Shown one piece after another: positions 7,411 through 13,761 of a stretch of DNA of 13,761 nucleotides. Source of the DNA: Promethearchaeota archaeon (lineage in GTDB: Archaea > Asgardarchaeota > Lokiarchaeia > Sigynarchaeales > SOKP01); the NCBI GenBank assembly GCA_016839425.1, contig JAEOUI010000247.1, positions 1-13,761 of the forward strand, read 5' to 3'. A program made the position numbers and the translations under genes. Each line of letters opens with the position of its first letter. The stretch's first letter is position 1. The notes under the pieces were generated by a model, which was not told the origin of the DNA, did no database searches, and saw only the letters and a list, made by a program, of their open reading frames with translations.

Positions 7411-8289
7411 ATGAGTTTTGTAATGATGGGTATGAATATAAAAAAATATACAAAAGCGTCACTAATTTCTATTTGTTATATTGTCGTAATAGTTTTGATT
7501 TTAGGTATCTTCTCTTTTAACGCTGATGCTGGTGAGTCTATGGCACTTCTCATTCCTGGTGATCAAATGAGCGAAGAGATCGTGTTTATATTTCTTGTCG
7601 TGTTTGTATTGTTTCCTCTCATTACAGTTAATGCTGGATATCTTATTTCGCCAATTTTTCTTTATATTCAAGCACATGTTACTGGAAGAAAAATGAATTA
7701 TAGTATTCAAGAAAGAGCTGAAGAAGAAAAATTTAGAAAAATATTTAGGGGATTTTTTCCAGCTTTAATGGCACTTAATCTGGCAATGATGTTAGGGGGT
7801 ATTTCTTCCATACAAACACTTGTTTCGGCATCAGGGAATGATCCTGGAAATGCGACATCTACATTAGCGATGTTAATGTTTACGATACCCTTAGCTTTAG
7901 TTCTGTTCTCTTCTACTTGGTTTATTTTAGATTCAGGAATAGTAAGTACTAATCACGAGAAAAATAAAAATTCTGATCAACCAGTTGAATTGAAATCATC
8001 GGGAGGTTTTTTTATGGATATTTTAAAGGGATACGCTGGAATAGGGGTTATCGTCGGATTTTACGAATTATTTTCCACAATTATAGGAGAAAGTAAAACT
8101 TTAGGAGATTTGATCAGCGCTATAATATTTTTGGGACCTCTTCCCCTCTTTTGTGCGATTGGAATGATACCTAGTATAATTTTACTAGATTTAACTCGGG
8201 ACTATAGGATAAACTATGTTCGAAAATGGGCAGAAAAAATCGGTATGATAGAGTATTCAATAGATTTAAAGGTCGAAAAGAAAATATAA
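7411..8289 (+). CDS. Polytopic membrane protein of unknown function, about 292 aa
   Basis: I do not recognise a named family. Six hydrophobic segments are visible at about 17-37, 57-88, 114-134, 152-173, 208-226 and 233-261. A polar loop (about 89-113, TGRKMNYSIQERAEEEKF) lies between the second and third, a hydrophilic loop (about 180-200) lies after the fourth, and the tail is basic (264-292). There are no catalytic or transporter signatures, so function is open. The frame stays open upstream to 7273 inside the preceding gene, but that part overlaps coding sequence and is unlikely to be used. Candidate starts are ATG 7411, 7423, 7426 and 7432. I give the longest non-overlapping one, while the TATA position favours 7432 (285 aa). 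It follows the glycoside-hydrolase-like gene by 43 nt on the same strand, probably with its own promoter, and ends at a T-run. Confidence 0.8.
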   Translation: MSFVMMGMNIKKYTKASLISICYIVVIVLILGIFSFNADAGESMALLIPGDQMSEEIVFIFLVVFVLFPLITVNAGYLISPIFLYIQAHVTGRKMNYSIQERAEEEKFRKIFRGFFPALMALNLAMMLGGISSIQTLVSASGNDPGNATSTLAMLMFTIPLALVLFSSTWFILDSGIVSTNHEKNKNSDQPVELKSSGGFFMDILKGYAGIGVIVGFYELFSTIIGESKTLGDLISAIIFLGPLPLFCAIGMIPSIILLDLTRDYRINYVRKWAEKIGMIEYSIDLKVEKKI

Positions 8290-8300
8290 TTTTTTTTTTT
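8290..8300 (+). terminator. T-run terminator after the six-helix membrane protein
   Basis: Eleven consecutive T immediately follow the TAA stop. Confidence 0.6.
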
Positions 8301-8544
8301 ATCTTAACAAAATAATAATTTATTTTCAATTTTCTAATGGTTATACGGTTTATTGTAGAGAAATTCAAAGACTTTTATATACGCTCTTTATCGTTTTTTT
8401 TAAATAGGGATTGTAATAAAAAACTTGAAGGAAATTCAATTACTAAACCCCAAATTTATAAAGTCTTGACTCGATTGTATTATTAATTATCGTCTATTTA
8501 ATTGAAGAATAAAATGATATAATCGTCAATATAGGTTCTTAAAA
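8301..8544. other. Longest intergenic region, upstream of the VWA-RING gene
   Basis: This AT-rich spacer has no supported gene. It contains three TATA-like stretches on the plus strand: near 8373-8382 (TTTTATATAC), 8454-8461 (ATTTATAA, preceded by ACCCCAA) and 8515-8522. The last has the right spacing for ATG 8545. The others would give leaders of about 60 to 150 nt. A T8 run at 8393-8400 could terminate short transcripts. No tRNA or other structured RNA was recognised. Confidence 0.5.
8515..8522 (+). promoter_or_regulatory. TATA-like box for the VWA-RING gene
   Basis: GATATAAT is centred about 26 nt upstream of ATG 8545, consistent with leaderless transcription. Confidence 0.45.
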
Positions 8545-9696
8545 ATGCAGGTTACTCGAAGTGAGGATTGTTTGATTTTTTACGCCTTAACTCCAGGTTC
8601 AATGAAAGGAAGTCAAGTTCAAGGAGAACTTCAAAATTTTTTGAATTTAAAACAACAGAACGATCCTTCTGATAGATTTAATGTCATAGCCTTTCAAGAA
8701 GATGGACCTACCTATCTCGATCACTTTACTTTAGACCAAGAAATAATACTTTCAGCCCTGAAAGCGTTTCACAAGACAGTCACTCGAGCTAACATAGCTG
8801 GAGGAATATTCGTTGCCATTACATTTATCATTGAAGTGTATAAAAAAATTTCAGAAAAGAACTTTCGATTAGTAATTCTCCTTGATGACAAGTCTTATAA
8901 GATACCAGATCAATACCTTCCGGTATTGGAAGACCTTATTGATAAGGTCAAGGATATGCCATTTTTCATTGATGTAATTAACTTGAATGCAATTGATGCA
9001 GAAGAGTGCAGGAAGCTACAGAAGTTATCGGGGCGGACAAACGGTGAATACTATGAAATTTATTCCACTAAAGAATTATCCAATGCCTTGAAAATTCTTT
9101 CAGAAAAAAAGAGAGTTAAAGTTGCGAACTTTTACAATAAGCAAAAGCCCGTAATAATACAAGAAAATCAACCATTCTATGTCAATCTTGCAGATGAGCC
9201 TATCAATGTAAATGAGGTATCTTCGTGTGCAATCTGTTTTCAAAAAGATGACGCGGGTCTCGTAAAATGTCCTTCTTGCGATACCGTGGCCCATATGACT
9301 TGTTGGGCTCAATGGGCAAAAATATCTAATATTGGAATTACTCATGTATTTCGATGCCATATTTGTTATAACATACTCAAACTTGACGAACAGTTCATTC
9401 TTGATGTGCACGCAGGAAAGATACCCACTCGAGAACAAATGCTTAAACTTCAAAAGAAAGATATCGTGCGCTATATGCAAGAGTTGGAGGAAAAAGATAA
9501 ACCACGCATAATACAAGTCGTTGACCCAATGGCGATTGAATCGGATGATGACGAAGAAGTAATTGTTGTGGAAGACGAAGTAATTGAACTCCCAAGGGAA
9601 AAATCGAAAATTAAAATCGTGATTTGTCCTAATTGTAGTAGATTTACTACGAGCCTTAAACAAGAATGCCCGATGTGTGGATTTAAATTATTTTAA
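8545..9696 (+). CDS. VWA-like domain protein with RING/PHD-like finger and C-terminal zinc ribbon, 383 aa
   Basis: Four parts are visible. (1) A VWA-like fold (about 8-185) has hydrophobic strands CLIFYAL, FNVIAF, FRLVILLDD and FFIDVINLN and an ANIAGGIFVAI helix (82-92). The metal-site DxSxS is degenerate (LTPGS, 15-19). (2) A treble-clef finger at 228-274 has ligands C228, C231, C242, C245, H250, C253, C271 and C274. The order is C4HC3 with CP-C...H-x2-CW, as in RING/PHD and prokaryotic RING fingers. (3) A helical stretch (about 281-318) leads to an acidic segment with hydrophobic strands (333-349, DDDEEVIVVEDEVIEL). (4) A C4 zinc ribbon has ligands C361, C364, C375 and C378. VWA plus RING/zinc modules occur in eukaryotic TFIIH p44 and in copine-type E3 ligases, while Asgard archaea are known to carry ubiquitin-system parts. 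A role as an E3-like factor or assembly scaffold is inference. It has no signal peptide and converges on the next gene with only 8 nt between stops. Confidence 0.85.
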   Translation: MQVTRSEDCLIFYALTPGSMKGSQVQGELQNFLNLKQQNDPSDRFNVIAFQEDGPTYLDHFTLDQEIILSALKAFHKTVTRANIAGGIFVAITFIIEVYKKISEKNFRLVILLDDKSYKIPDQYLPVLEDLIDKVKDMPFFIDVINLNAIDAEECRKLQKLSGRTNGEYYEIYSTKELSNALKILSEKKRVKVANFYNKQKPVIIQENQPFYVNLADEPINVNEVSSCAICFQKDDAGLVKCPSCDTVAHMTCWAQWAKISNIGITHVFRCHICYNILKLDEQFILDVHAGKIPTREQMLKLQKKDIVRYMQELEEKDKPRIIQVVDPMAIESDDDEEVIVVEDEVIELPREKSKIKIVICPNCSRFTTSLKQECPMCGFKLF

Positions 9697-9704
9697 AAAA
9701 AAAA
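9695..9704 (-). terminator. T10 terminator of the nucleotide-sugar dehydrogenase
   Basis: The minus strand reads ten T directly after the dehydrogenase stop codon. The same bases overlap the TAA stop of the VWA-RING gene, so the two convergent transcripts must overlap at their 3' ends. Confidence 0.5.
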
Positions 9705-11042
9705 TTATTTTCGCCCTATTGTTCTAAACGGAATTAGTTTTGAAAATTCCCAGTAATCATATATCCTCCTTCCGTCTACGAGGTTCGGCGACTTCATGAG
9801 CTTTTGAAAGTCTTGAGGTTTGAATTTTTTGAATTCCTCCCATTCAGTTACAAGCAACGCACATTCGGAGTCTCGAAGAGCTTCTTCTGATGTTTTAGCG
9901 TAAGATATTGTATTTTCCAATATTTTTCTTGCGGCACCTTCAGCTCTTGGATCATAAGCTACTATTGAGGAAACTCCTCTTTTTTGTAATTCCTTGATAA
10001 TTCTAAGACTGGGCGCCTCTCGCATATCATCTGTACCTGGTTTAAAAGATAGTCCTAAGATAGTTATTTTTTTACCTTTAAGGACTCCCAGTAGTTCTTC
10101 TGCGATGTCAACCATGTGAATTGCTTGATCGTTATTGAGCTCGAGCACCGCTTCGAGGACCTTGGATTGAAAGCCTTTATCTCGAGCCCATCTTTTTATG
10201 GCGCTGACATCCTTATGAAAACAAGATCCACCAAATCCGACTCCAGCACCTAAAAACTTAGGATTTATTCTATCGTCAAGACCAATGCCTTTCATGACTT
10301 GCACGACATCCACATTTGGTATGAGCTCGGCAAAACGAGCGAATTCGTTTGCAAAACTTATCTTGGTGGATAAAAAACAATTATTTGCGTATTTTACCAT
10401 CTCTGCGCTCTCAATATTCATCCGTTCGATAGGAGGATATGGTTCATCATAAAACTGCTTCCATGCGTTTATTAAAATATCACCGCTCTTTTGGTCTAGT
10501 TCACCAATTATTATGCGGTTGGGGTGAAATGTATCGTAAACCGAGACGCATTCTCTTAAAAACTCGGGTTGCATTGCAAGACCGAAATCCACACCCATTT
10601 TTTTTCCTGATAATTGTTCAATATTCCTACCTATTATGTTTCGTGCAGTTCCCGGAACAATGGTGCTTCTCGCAACGACTAGGTGGTATTCGCTTTTTTC
10701 TGCTAATGCGTTTCCGATTTGCTTTGACACATTCTCGATAAAGCTCAAGTTAATGTTATCGTCTTCGCGCATTGGAGTCCCTACCGAAATAAATGTAATA
10801 TCCGTGTTGAGGATGGCCATCTTGTTGTCTAAAGTAACGAATAAATTATCTTGGTCAATTGCACTTTTCAAAACCTCGTCTAATCCTTCCTCGAAAAAAG
10901 GAGCTTGACCCTTGTTAATGAGTTCCGCCTCGACTTCTTTAATCGTGGTCGCAATGACTTTAAAACCCTTGCTCGCTAAACAAGAAGCTGTAACCAAGCC
11001 TACAAATCCACAACCTACGATCGAAAATTTAGGTTTATCCAT
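9705..11042 (-). CDS. UDP-glucose/GDP-mannose dehydrogenase family protein (probable UDP-glucose 6-dehydrogenase), 445 aa
   Basis: This NAD(P)-dependent enzyme oxidises a nucleotide sugar twice, typically UDP-glucose to UDP-glucuronate, in the cytoplasm. The Rossmann motif GCGFVG is at 10-15. The central helix carries EMVKYANNCFLSTKISFANE (214-233). The catalytic motif GVGFGGSCFHKD (267-278) holds thiohemiacetal-forming C274 with K277 and D278. The UDP-binding C-terminal domain includes LGLSFKPGTDDMREAP (329-344) and VDGRRIYD (422-429). Length is normal for the family. The residue that is usually Asp at the end of strand beta-2 is Thr33 (ATTIK), so cofactor preference may differ. I start at ATG 11042; the frame is open 65 codons further upstream, but that part is a hydrophobic non-family extension over the promoter. 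UDP-ManNAc or other 6-dehydrogenase activity cannot be excluded. The product probably feeds surface glycans. Confidence 0.92.
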   Translation of the reverse strand: MDKPKFSIVGCGFVGLVTASCLASKGFKVIATTIKEVEAELINKGQAPFFEEGLDEVLKSAIDQDNLFVTLDNKMAILNTDITFISVGTPMREDDNINLSFIENVSKQIGNALAEKSEYHLVVARSTIVPGTARNIIGRNIEQLSGKKMGVDFGLAMQPEFLRECVSVYDTFHPNRIIIGELDQKSGDILINAWKQFYDEPYPPIERMNIESAEMVKYANNCFLSTKISFANEFARFAELIPNVDVVQVMKGIGLDDRINPKFLGAGVGFGGSCFHKDVSAIKRWARDKGFQSKVLEAVLELNNDQAIHMVDIAEELLGVLKGKKITILGLSFKPGTDDMREAPSLRIIKELQKRGVSSIVAYDPRAEGAARKILENTISYAKTSEEALRDSECALLVTEWEEFKKFKPQDFQKLMKSPNLVDGRRIYDYWEFSKLIPFRTIGRK

Positions 11043-11064
11043 TATTTTATTCAAAAATAAATGG

Positions 11065-11072
11065 GATAAAAA
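11065..11072 (-). promoter_or_regulatory. TATA-like box for the nucleotide-sugar dehydrogenase
   Basis: The minus strand reads TTTTTATC, centred about 27 nt upstream of ATG 11042. The palindrome at 11072-11085 abuts it on the BRE side. Confidence 0.4.
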
Positions 11073-11085
11073 GCTTTCGAAAGCT
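11072..11085. promoter_or_regulatory. 14-bp perfect palindrome at the dehydrogenase promoter
   Basis: AGCTTTCGAAAGCT is a perfect inverted repeat with no spacer. It lies where the BRE should be, immediately upstream of the TATA-like box. A dimeric regulator bound here would block TFB/TBP access, so it is a candidate operator. Chance occurrence remains possible. Confidence 0.35.
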
Positions 11086-11173
11086 GAATGCTCCGATATT
11101 AAGAAATAAAAGCTAAAGATAACAAAATTGAACGGAAAATATAAAATGATATTAAAAAATAGAATATTTGAAA

Positions 11174-11881
11174 TTATTCTTCCTTTATCACTCGTTTTTC
11201 CAACCATTTTGGTAGTAAAAACGCCCAATAAAAGCAAATTACCGAGAAAAGTGCAAAATAATTTCCAATTATTACATATATTATATAATAATTTCCTAAT
11301 GCAATTAAAAATACACCAATTCCTAAACTTAGCAATGAAAGAAGTAATATTTTTCCTTTAAACTTGCTTTTTTTTTGGGGGATTTTAATCATATTTATTA
11401 CGAACCAAATTCCAAATATTTCTACTGATAATAAAGCAGTAATTAAATAAATCTGATGTAAACTGGTAAAAGCTGGCGCCAAAATGCGATAAAGATAAGG
11501 TGCTAACAATTCTGGAGCAAATAATGCAATTATTATATAAGCTATATTAAATGATAACAGAAATGAGCCTGATATCGCTTGAATGATAATTCTTTTTCTT
11601 TTTTTATCTATTGTAAGCTTTGTTACTCCCAATATCCAAGTAAATGACCCCCATAATAAAATTGCTCCTTGAACTAGAAAATATACTGACAATGGTGGTA
11701 TCACATTGAAAATTATAATTGAGAGAAAAAAAGTTACAGCACCTAACCAAGATTCTGAAATTGATAGAAATGTAAAAAAGAAATACAATAAGTTTCGTTC
11801 CCTGTATTTTTTATACGCAATCAGGAATTTTATCATTATGAAAAAAACAATGATTTCTAAAATTATATCACTAATACCCAA
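11174..11881 (-). CDS. Polytopic membrane protein of unknown function, about 235 aa
   Basis: I do not recognise a family. About seven hydrophobic segments are visible at 4-23, 31-60 (one or two), 62-87, 98-121, 138-165, 176-196 and 198-223. There are basic loops (KKYRER 24-29, KKRKR 93-97, KKSKFKGK 170-177) and a charged C-terminus, KRVIKEE. No catalytic motif is visible. The start given is a TTG. Upstream the same frame stays open for 40 more codons to a TGA at 12002-12004 without ATG or GTG, and the predicted peptide there (NPREYLINNPIILIL) looks coding. The real start may therefore be a rare ATT/ATA codon or may lie beyond a sequence error. A good BRE/TATA sits at 11984-11999, which would place transcription start near 11962 and favours an upstream start. 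It lies 131 nt upstream of the dehydrogenase on the same strand. Confidence 0.72.
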   Translation of the reverse strand: MGISDIILEIIVFFIMIKFLIAYKKYRERNLLYFFFTFLSISESWLGAVTFFLSIIIFNVIPPLSVYFLVQGAILLWGSFTWILGVTKLTIDKKRKRIIIQAISGSFLLSFNIAYIIIALFAPELLAPYLYRILAPAFTSLHQIYLITALLSVEIFGIWFVINMIKIPQKKSKFKGKILLLSLLSLGIGVFLIALGNYYIIYVIIGNYFALFSVICFYWAFLLPKWLEKRVIKEE

Positions 11882-11983
11882 TATTAGTATTATGGGATTA
11901 TTTATTAAATATTCTCGAGGATTTACATAAAATGAAATAATATCACCTATTATAAAGATAAATATTTCATTAATTGTCTTGAA

Positions 11984-11999
11984 TAATTTAAACCTTTTT
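11984..11999 (-). promoter_or_regulatory. BRE/TATA-like element for the seven-helix membrane protein
   Basis: On the minus strand AAAAAGG (BRE-like) runs straight into TTTAAATTA (TATA-like), the best archaeal promoter match in the window. The expected transcription start is near 11962. Confidence 0.5.
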
Positions 12000-12016
12000 A
12001 TTCAGTAAAGATACGA

Positions 12017-12038
12017 GAAAAAATAAAAAAAGAAAAAA
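12017..12038 (-). terminator. T-rich terminator after hdrA
   Basis: On the minus strand the hdrA stop is followed within 10 nt by T6, T7 and T6 runs separated by single bases, matching archaeal poly-T termination. It lies just upstream of the promoter of the next minus-strand gene. Confidence 0.55.
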
Positions 12039-12045
12039 TCTAAAA

Positions 12046-13761
12046 TTATAATTCTTTCAATGCCCAGTTGATTATCTGGTTCAACTGAAAGTTTGCAAAA
12101 TGATTCTGGATCATTGCTGAGCTTGGACAAGCGCTCACACATGTGCCACATCCCTTACAAAGAACAGGGTTCACCACGGCAACTTTTTTAAACTCGTCGA
12201 AATCAATTGCTCCAAACGGACACATGGATTGGCAGCTCATGCAACCAGAGCATTGGTGTTCGAGCACGACCGAGTAGTAAGGTTCAATCTCTACTTCACC
12301 CTTTGCCATTAAAGTTGCTGCACTAGAAGCTGCACCCTTGGCTTGAGCCACTGTATCGGGAATGTCCTTTGGTCCCTGTGCGACACCTGCAACAAAAATT
12401 CCGTTTGTCAATGTGTCTACTGGTCTTAATTTTGGATGAGCCTCCATGAAAAATCCATCCGCAGATCGTTGCACGCTCAGTAAGGACGATACCTTATCAG
12501 CGTCTGATTTTGCTTCTAATCCTGTGGAAAGGACGAGCATGTCAACTTTCACTTCTATCGGTGTTTGTAAAAGCGTGTCTTCTGCTCGGATTATGATGTT
12601 ATGATCATCGTCTTCGGATACTTCTGCTATTCTTCCTCGAATATAAGTAATACCGTATTCTCTGGCTGCTGACTCGTAAAACTCTTCGTAACCTTTTCCG
12701 AACGCCCGAATATCCATGTAGAAGATGTAAATATCGGCTTCGGGATGCTTTTCCTTGTATTGCCTTGCTTGTTTTGTTGCGTACATGCAACACACTCTCG
12801 AACAATACTGGTTGCAACCATCTCTAAAGTTCCTGCTTCCGACGCATTGAAGGAAGGCAACGCTATGAGGTGCTTTTAGATCAGATGGTCGAGCTGGTTT
12901 ACCTTCTAAAGGTCCGGTAGAACTCAAGAGACGCTCCATTTGAAGCCCATTAATCACATTCGGATATTTTCCAAAACCGTATTGTTTAAGTTGGGTCGCA
13001 TCGTAAAGGTCCCATCCAGTTGCTATGATAATGGTGCCTACTTTCTCCTTTATATATTCAGGTTTGTCATCATAATTTATTGCTCCTGGTTCACAAACTT
13101 CAGGTCGAGCGCAAATGCCGCATTGAATGCATTTTTCCATATCAATCGTGTATTGACCCGGTACAGCTTGAGGGAAGGGAATGTAGACTGCTTTTCTTGT
13201 GCCTAAACCCAAATCAAAATCGTTTCCACAGGTAACAGGGCAAGCTTCAGCACAGGCTCCGCAACCCGTACACTTGACTTGGTCAATATAATGCGGTTTG
13301 TGCATTATGGTAACATCAAAATTTCCTACATATCCACTTACATCAACGACTTCAGAATACGAATGAATTTTTATGTTTTCGTTTCGAGCTACATCAACCA
13401 TTCTTGGTGTTAAAATACAAGCAGAACAGTCCATTGTGGGAAATGTCTTATCAAGTTGAGCCATGTGACCTCCAATAGTGGCGGTTTTTTCTACTAAATG
13501 TACTTTATATCCTTCGGTTCCCAAGTCTAAAGCAGCGTTCATACCAGCAATTCCCGCACCAATGATTAGGCAGGAGGGTTCGACGCTTACCTTCTGTACT
13601 TCCAAAGGCTTGAGTTTTCTTGCTTTTGCGATGGCCATTTTGATGTGATCTTTAGCAATATCATAGGCACCTTCTGGATCCCTCATGTTAACCCATGTTG
13701 CATGTTCTCTGATGTTAGCCTGTTCGAAAAGAAATTGGTTGAGGCCAGCCTCTTTGCAAGC
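12046..13761 (-). CDS. hdrA: CoB-CoM heterodisulfide reductase subunit A-like iron-sulfur flavoprotein (HdrA), 5' end outside window
   Basis: HdrA is the FAD-containing, electron-bifurcating subunit of heterodisulfide-reductase-type complexes in the cytoplasm. The frame is open at the right edge: 25 codons before the first visible Met read ACKEAGLNQFLFEQANIREH..., a typical HdrA continuation, so the gene starts outside. In visible numbering (571 aa) there is an FAD-binding GAGIAG (68-73), then GGHMAQLDKTFP and DCSACILTPRM (111-121). A first ferredoxin-like region follows, with C164, C167, C170, C174 and C211, C214, C217, C223. Next come CVGSR...CNQYCSRVCCMYA (306-328), a second FAD segment with GIFVAGVAQGPKDIPDTVAQAKG (454-476), and a C-terminal 2[4Fe-4S] ferredoxin with C504, C507, C510, C514 and C535, C538, C541, C545. 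About 130 N-terminal residues are missing. No hdrB, hdrC or hydrogenase partner is visible here. Non-methanogenic archaea use HdrA with varied electron donors, so the partner is unknown. Confidence 0.95.
   Translation of the reverse strand, partial: ACKEAGLNQFLFEQANIREHATWVNMRDPEGAYDIAKDHIKMAIAKARKLKPLEVQKVSVEPSCLIIGAGIAGMNAALDLGTEGYKVHLVEKTATIGGHMAQLDKTFPTMDCSACILTPRMVDVARNENIKIHSYSEVVDVSGYVGNFDVTIMHKPHYIDQVKCTGCGACAEACPVTCGNDFDLGLGTRKAVYIPFPQAVPGQYTIDMEKCIQCGICARPEVCEPGAINYDDKPEYIKEKVGTIIIATGWDLYDATQLKQYGFGKYPNVINGLQMERLLSSTGPLEGKPARPSDLKAPHSVAFLQCVGSRNFRDGCNQYCSRVCCMYATKQARQYKEKHPEADIYIFYMDIRAFGKGYEEFYESAAREYGITYIRGRIAEVSEDDDHNIIIRAEDTLLQTPIEVKVDMLVLSTGLEAKSDADKVSSLLSVQRSADGFFMEAHPKLRPVDTLTNGIFVAGVAQGPKDIPDTVAQAKGAASSAATLMAKGEVEIEPYYSVVLEHQCSGCMSCQSMCPFGAIDFDEFKKVAVVNPVLCKGCGTCVSACPSSAMIQNHFANFQLNQIINWALKEL

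Noticed and set aside
8366..8469. Imperfect inverted repeat (AAGACTTTTAT near 8368 and ATAAAGTCTT near 8458)
   Set aside because: The arms are short, mismatched and about 80 nt apart in AT-rich DNA. They coincide with two TATA-like stretches and are easily explained by chance.
9100..9663. 187-codon open frame on the minus strand inside the VWA-RING gene
   Set aside because: It is fully antisense to a gene with clear zinc-finger and VWA motifs. Its composition (many Asn, Tyr, Phe, His) is what the reverse of a Lys/Glu-rich gene gives, and no promoter or family is visible.
8545..9696. Calling the VWA-RING protein a true TFIIH p44/Ssl1 orthologue
   Set aside because: Domain order is similar, but the finger is C4HC3 with PHD/RING-type spacing and the order of the zinc modules differs from p44. 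Similar architecture alone does not prove orthology.
11043..11237. 65-codon N-terminal extension of the nucleotide-sugar dehydrogenase
   Set aside because: It is hydrophobic and not part of the family. It covers the promoter and palindrome and overlaps the 3' end of the next gene. ATG 11042 gives the standard family start just before the Rossmann motif.

Overview
The window is low in G+C, has short intergenic spacers and shows archaeal signals: BRE/TATA-like elements about 25-29 nt upstream of most start codons, T-run terminators and very few Shine-Dalgarno sites. Several features point to an Asgard archaeon (Promethearchaeota), probably Lokiarchaeia-like. These are N-rich beta-helix surface proteins with Ig-like repeats and a C-terminal IPGYE + membrane segment + basic tail, a VWA protein carrying a RING/PHD-like finger, and an HdrA-type flavoprotein. 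The lineage is inferred from protein style, not from a marker gene.

Layout. 1-4876 (+) holds two tandem paralogous NosD-like surface proteins. The first is cut by the left window edge. The second is about 1.2 kaa, has two beta-helix modules, and has lost its natural ATG and signal-peptide start through an apparent one-base shift in an A10 tract. After a convergent hairpin spacer, 4980-5564 (-) holds a small Cys-rich zinc-type protein and a single-domain cupin. At 5661-7367 (+) is a membrane-anchored or secreted glycoside-hydrolase-like protein with two candidate clan GH-A glutamates, followed at 7411-8289 (+) by a six-helix membrane protein of unknown function. At 8545-9696 (+) is a VWA / C4HC3 RING-PHD-like / acidic SIM-like strand / zinc-ribbon protein, which is the most novel-looking gene here. 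It converges tail to tail, with 8 nt between the stops, on a UDP-glucose/GDP-mannose dehydrogenase family enzyme (9705-11042, -). Next come a roughly seven-helix membrane protein whose start codon is unclear (11174-11881, -) and the C-terminal 571 residues of HdrA (12046-13761, -), which runs off the right edge.

Functional reading. Four genes fit cell-surface biology: the two sequon-rich beta-helix proteins, the glycoside-hydrolase-like protein and the nucleotide-sugar dehydrogenase, whose product (a UDP-uronic acid or similar) could feed surface glycans. HdrA belongs to flavin/iron-sulfur electron-transfer metabolism and is unrelated to that theme. The VWA-RING protein suggests ubiquitin-like modification or protein-complex assembly but has no partner gene in view. 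Most genes seem to be transcribed singly from their own promoters. No rRNA, tRNA, CRISPR array, transposase or integrase was seen. No gene-free stretch exceeds 300 nt; the longest is 8290-8544.
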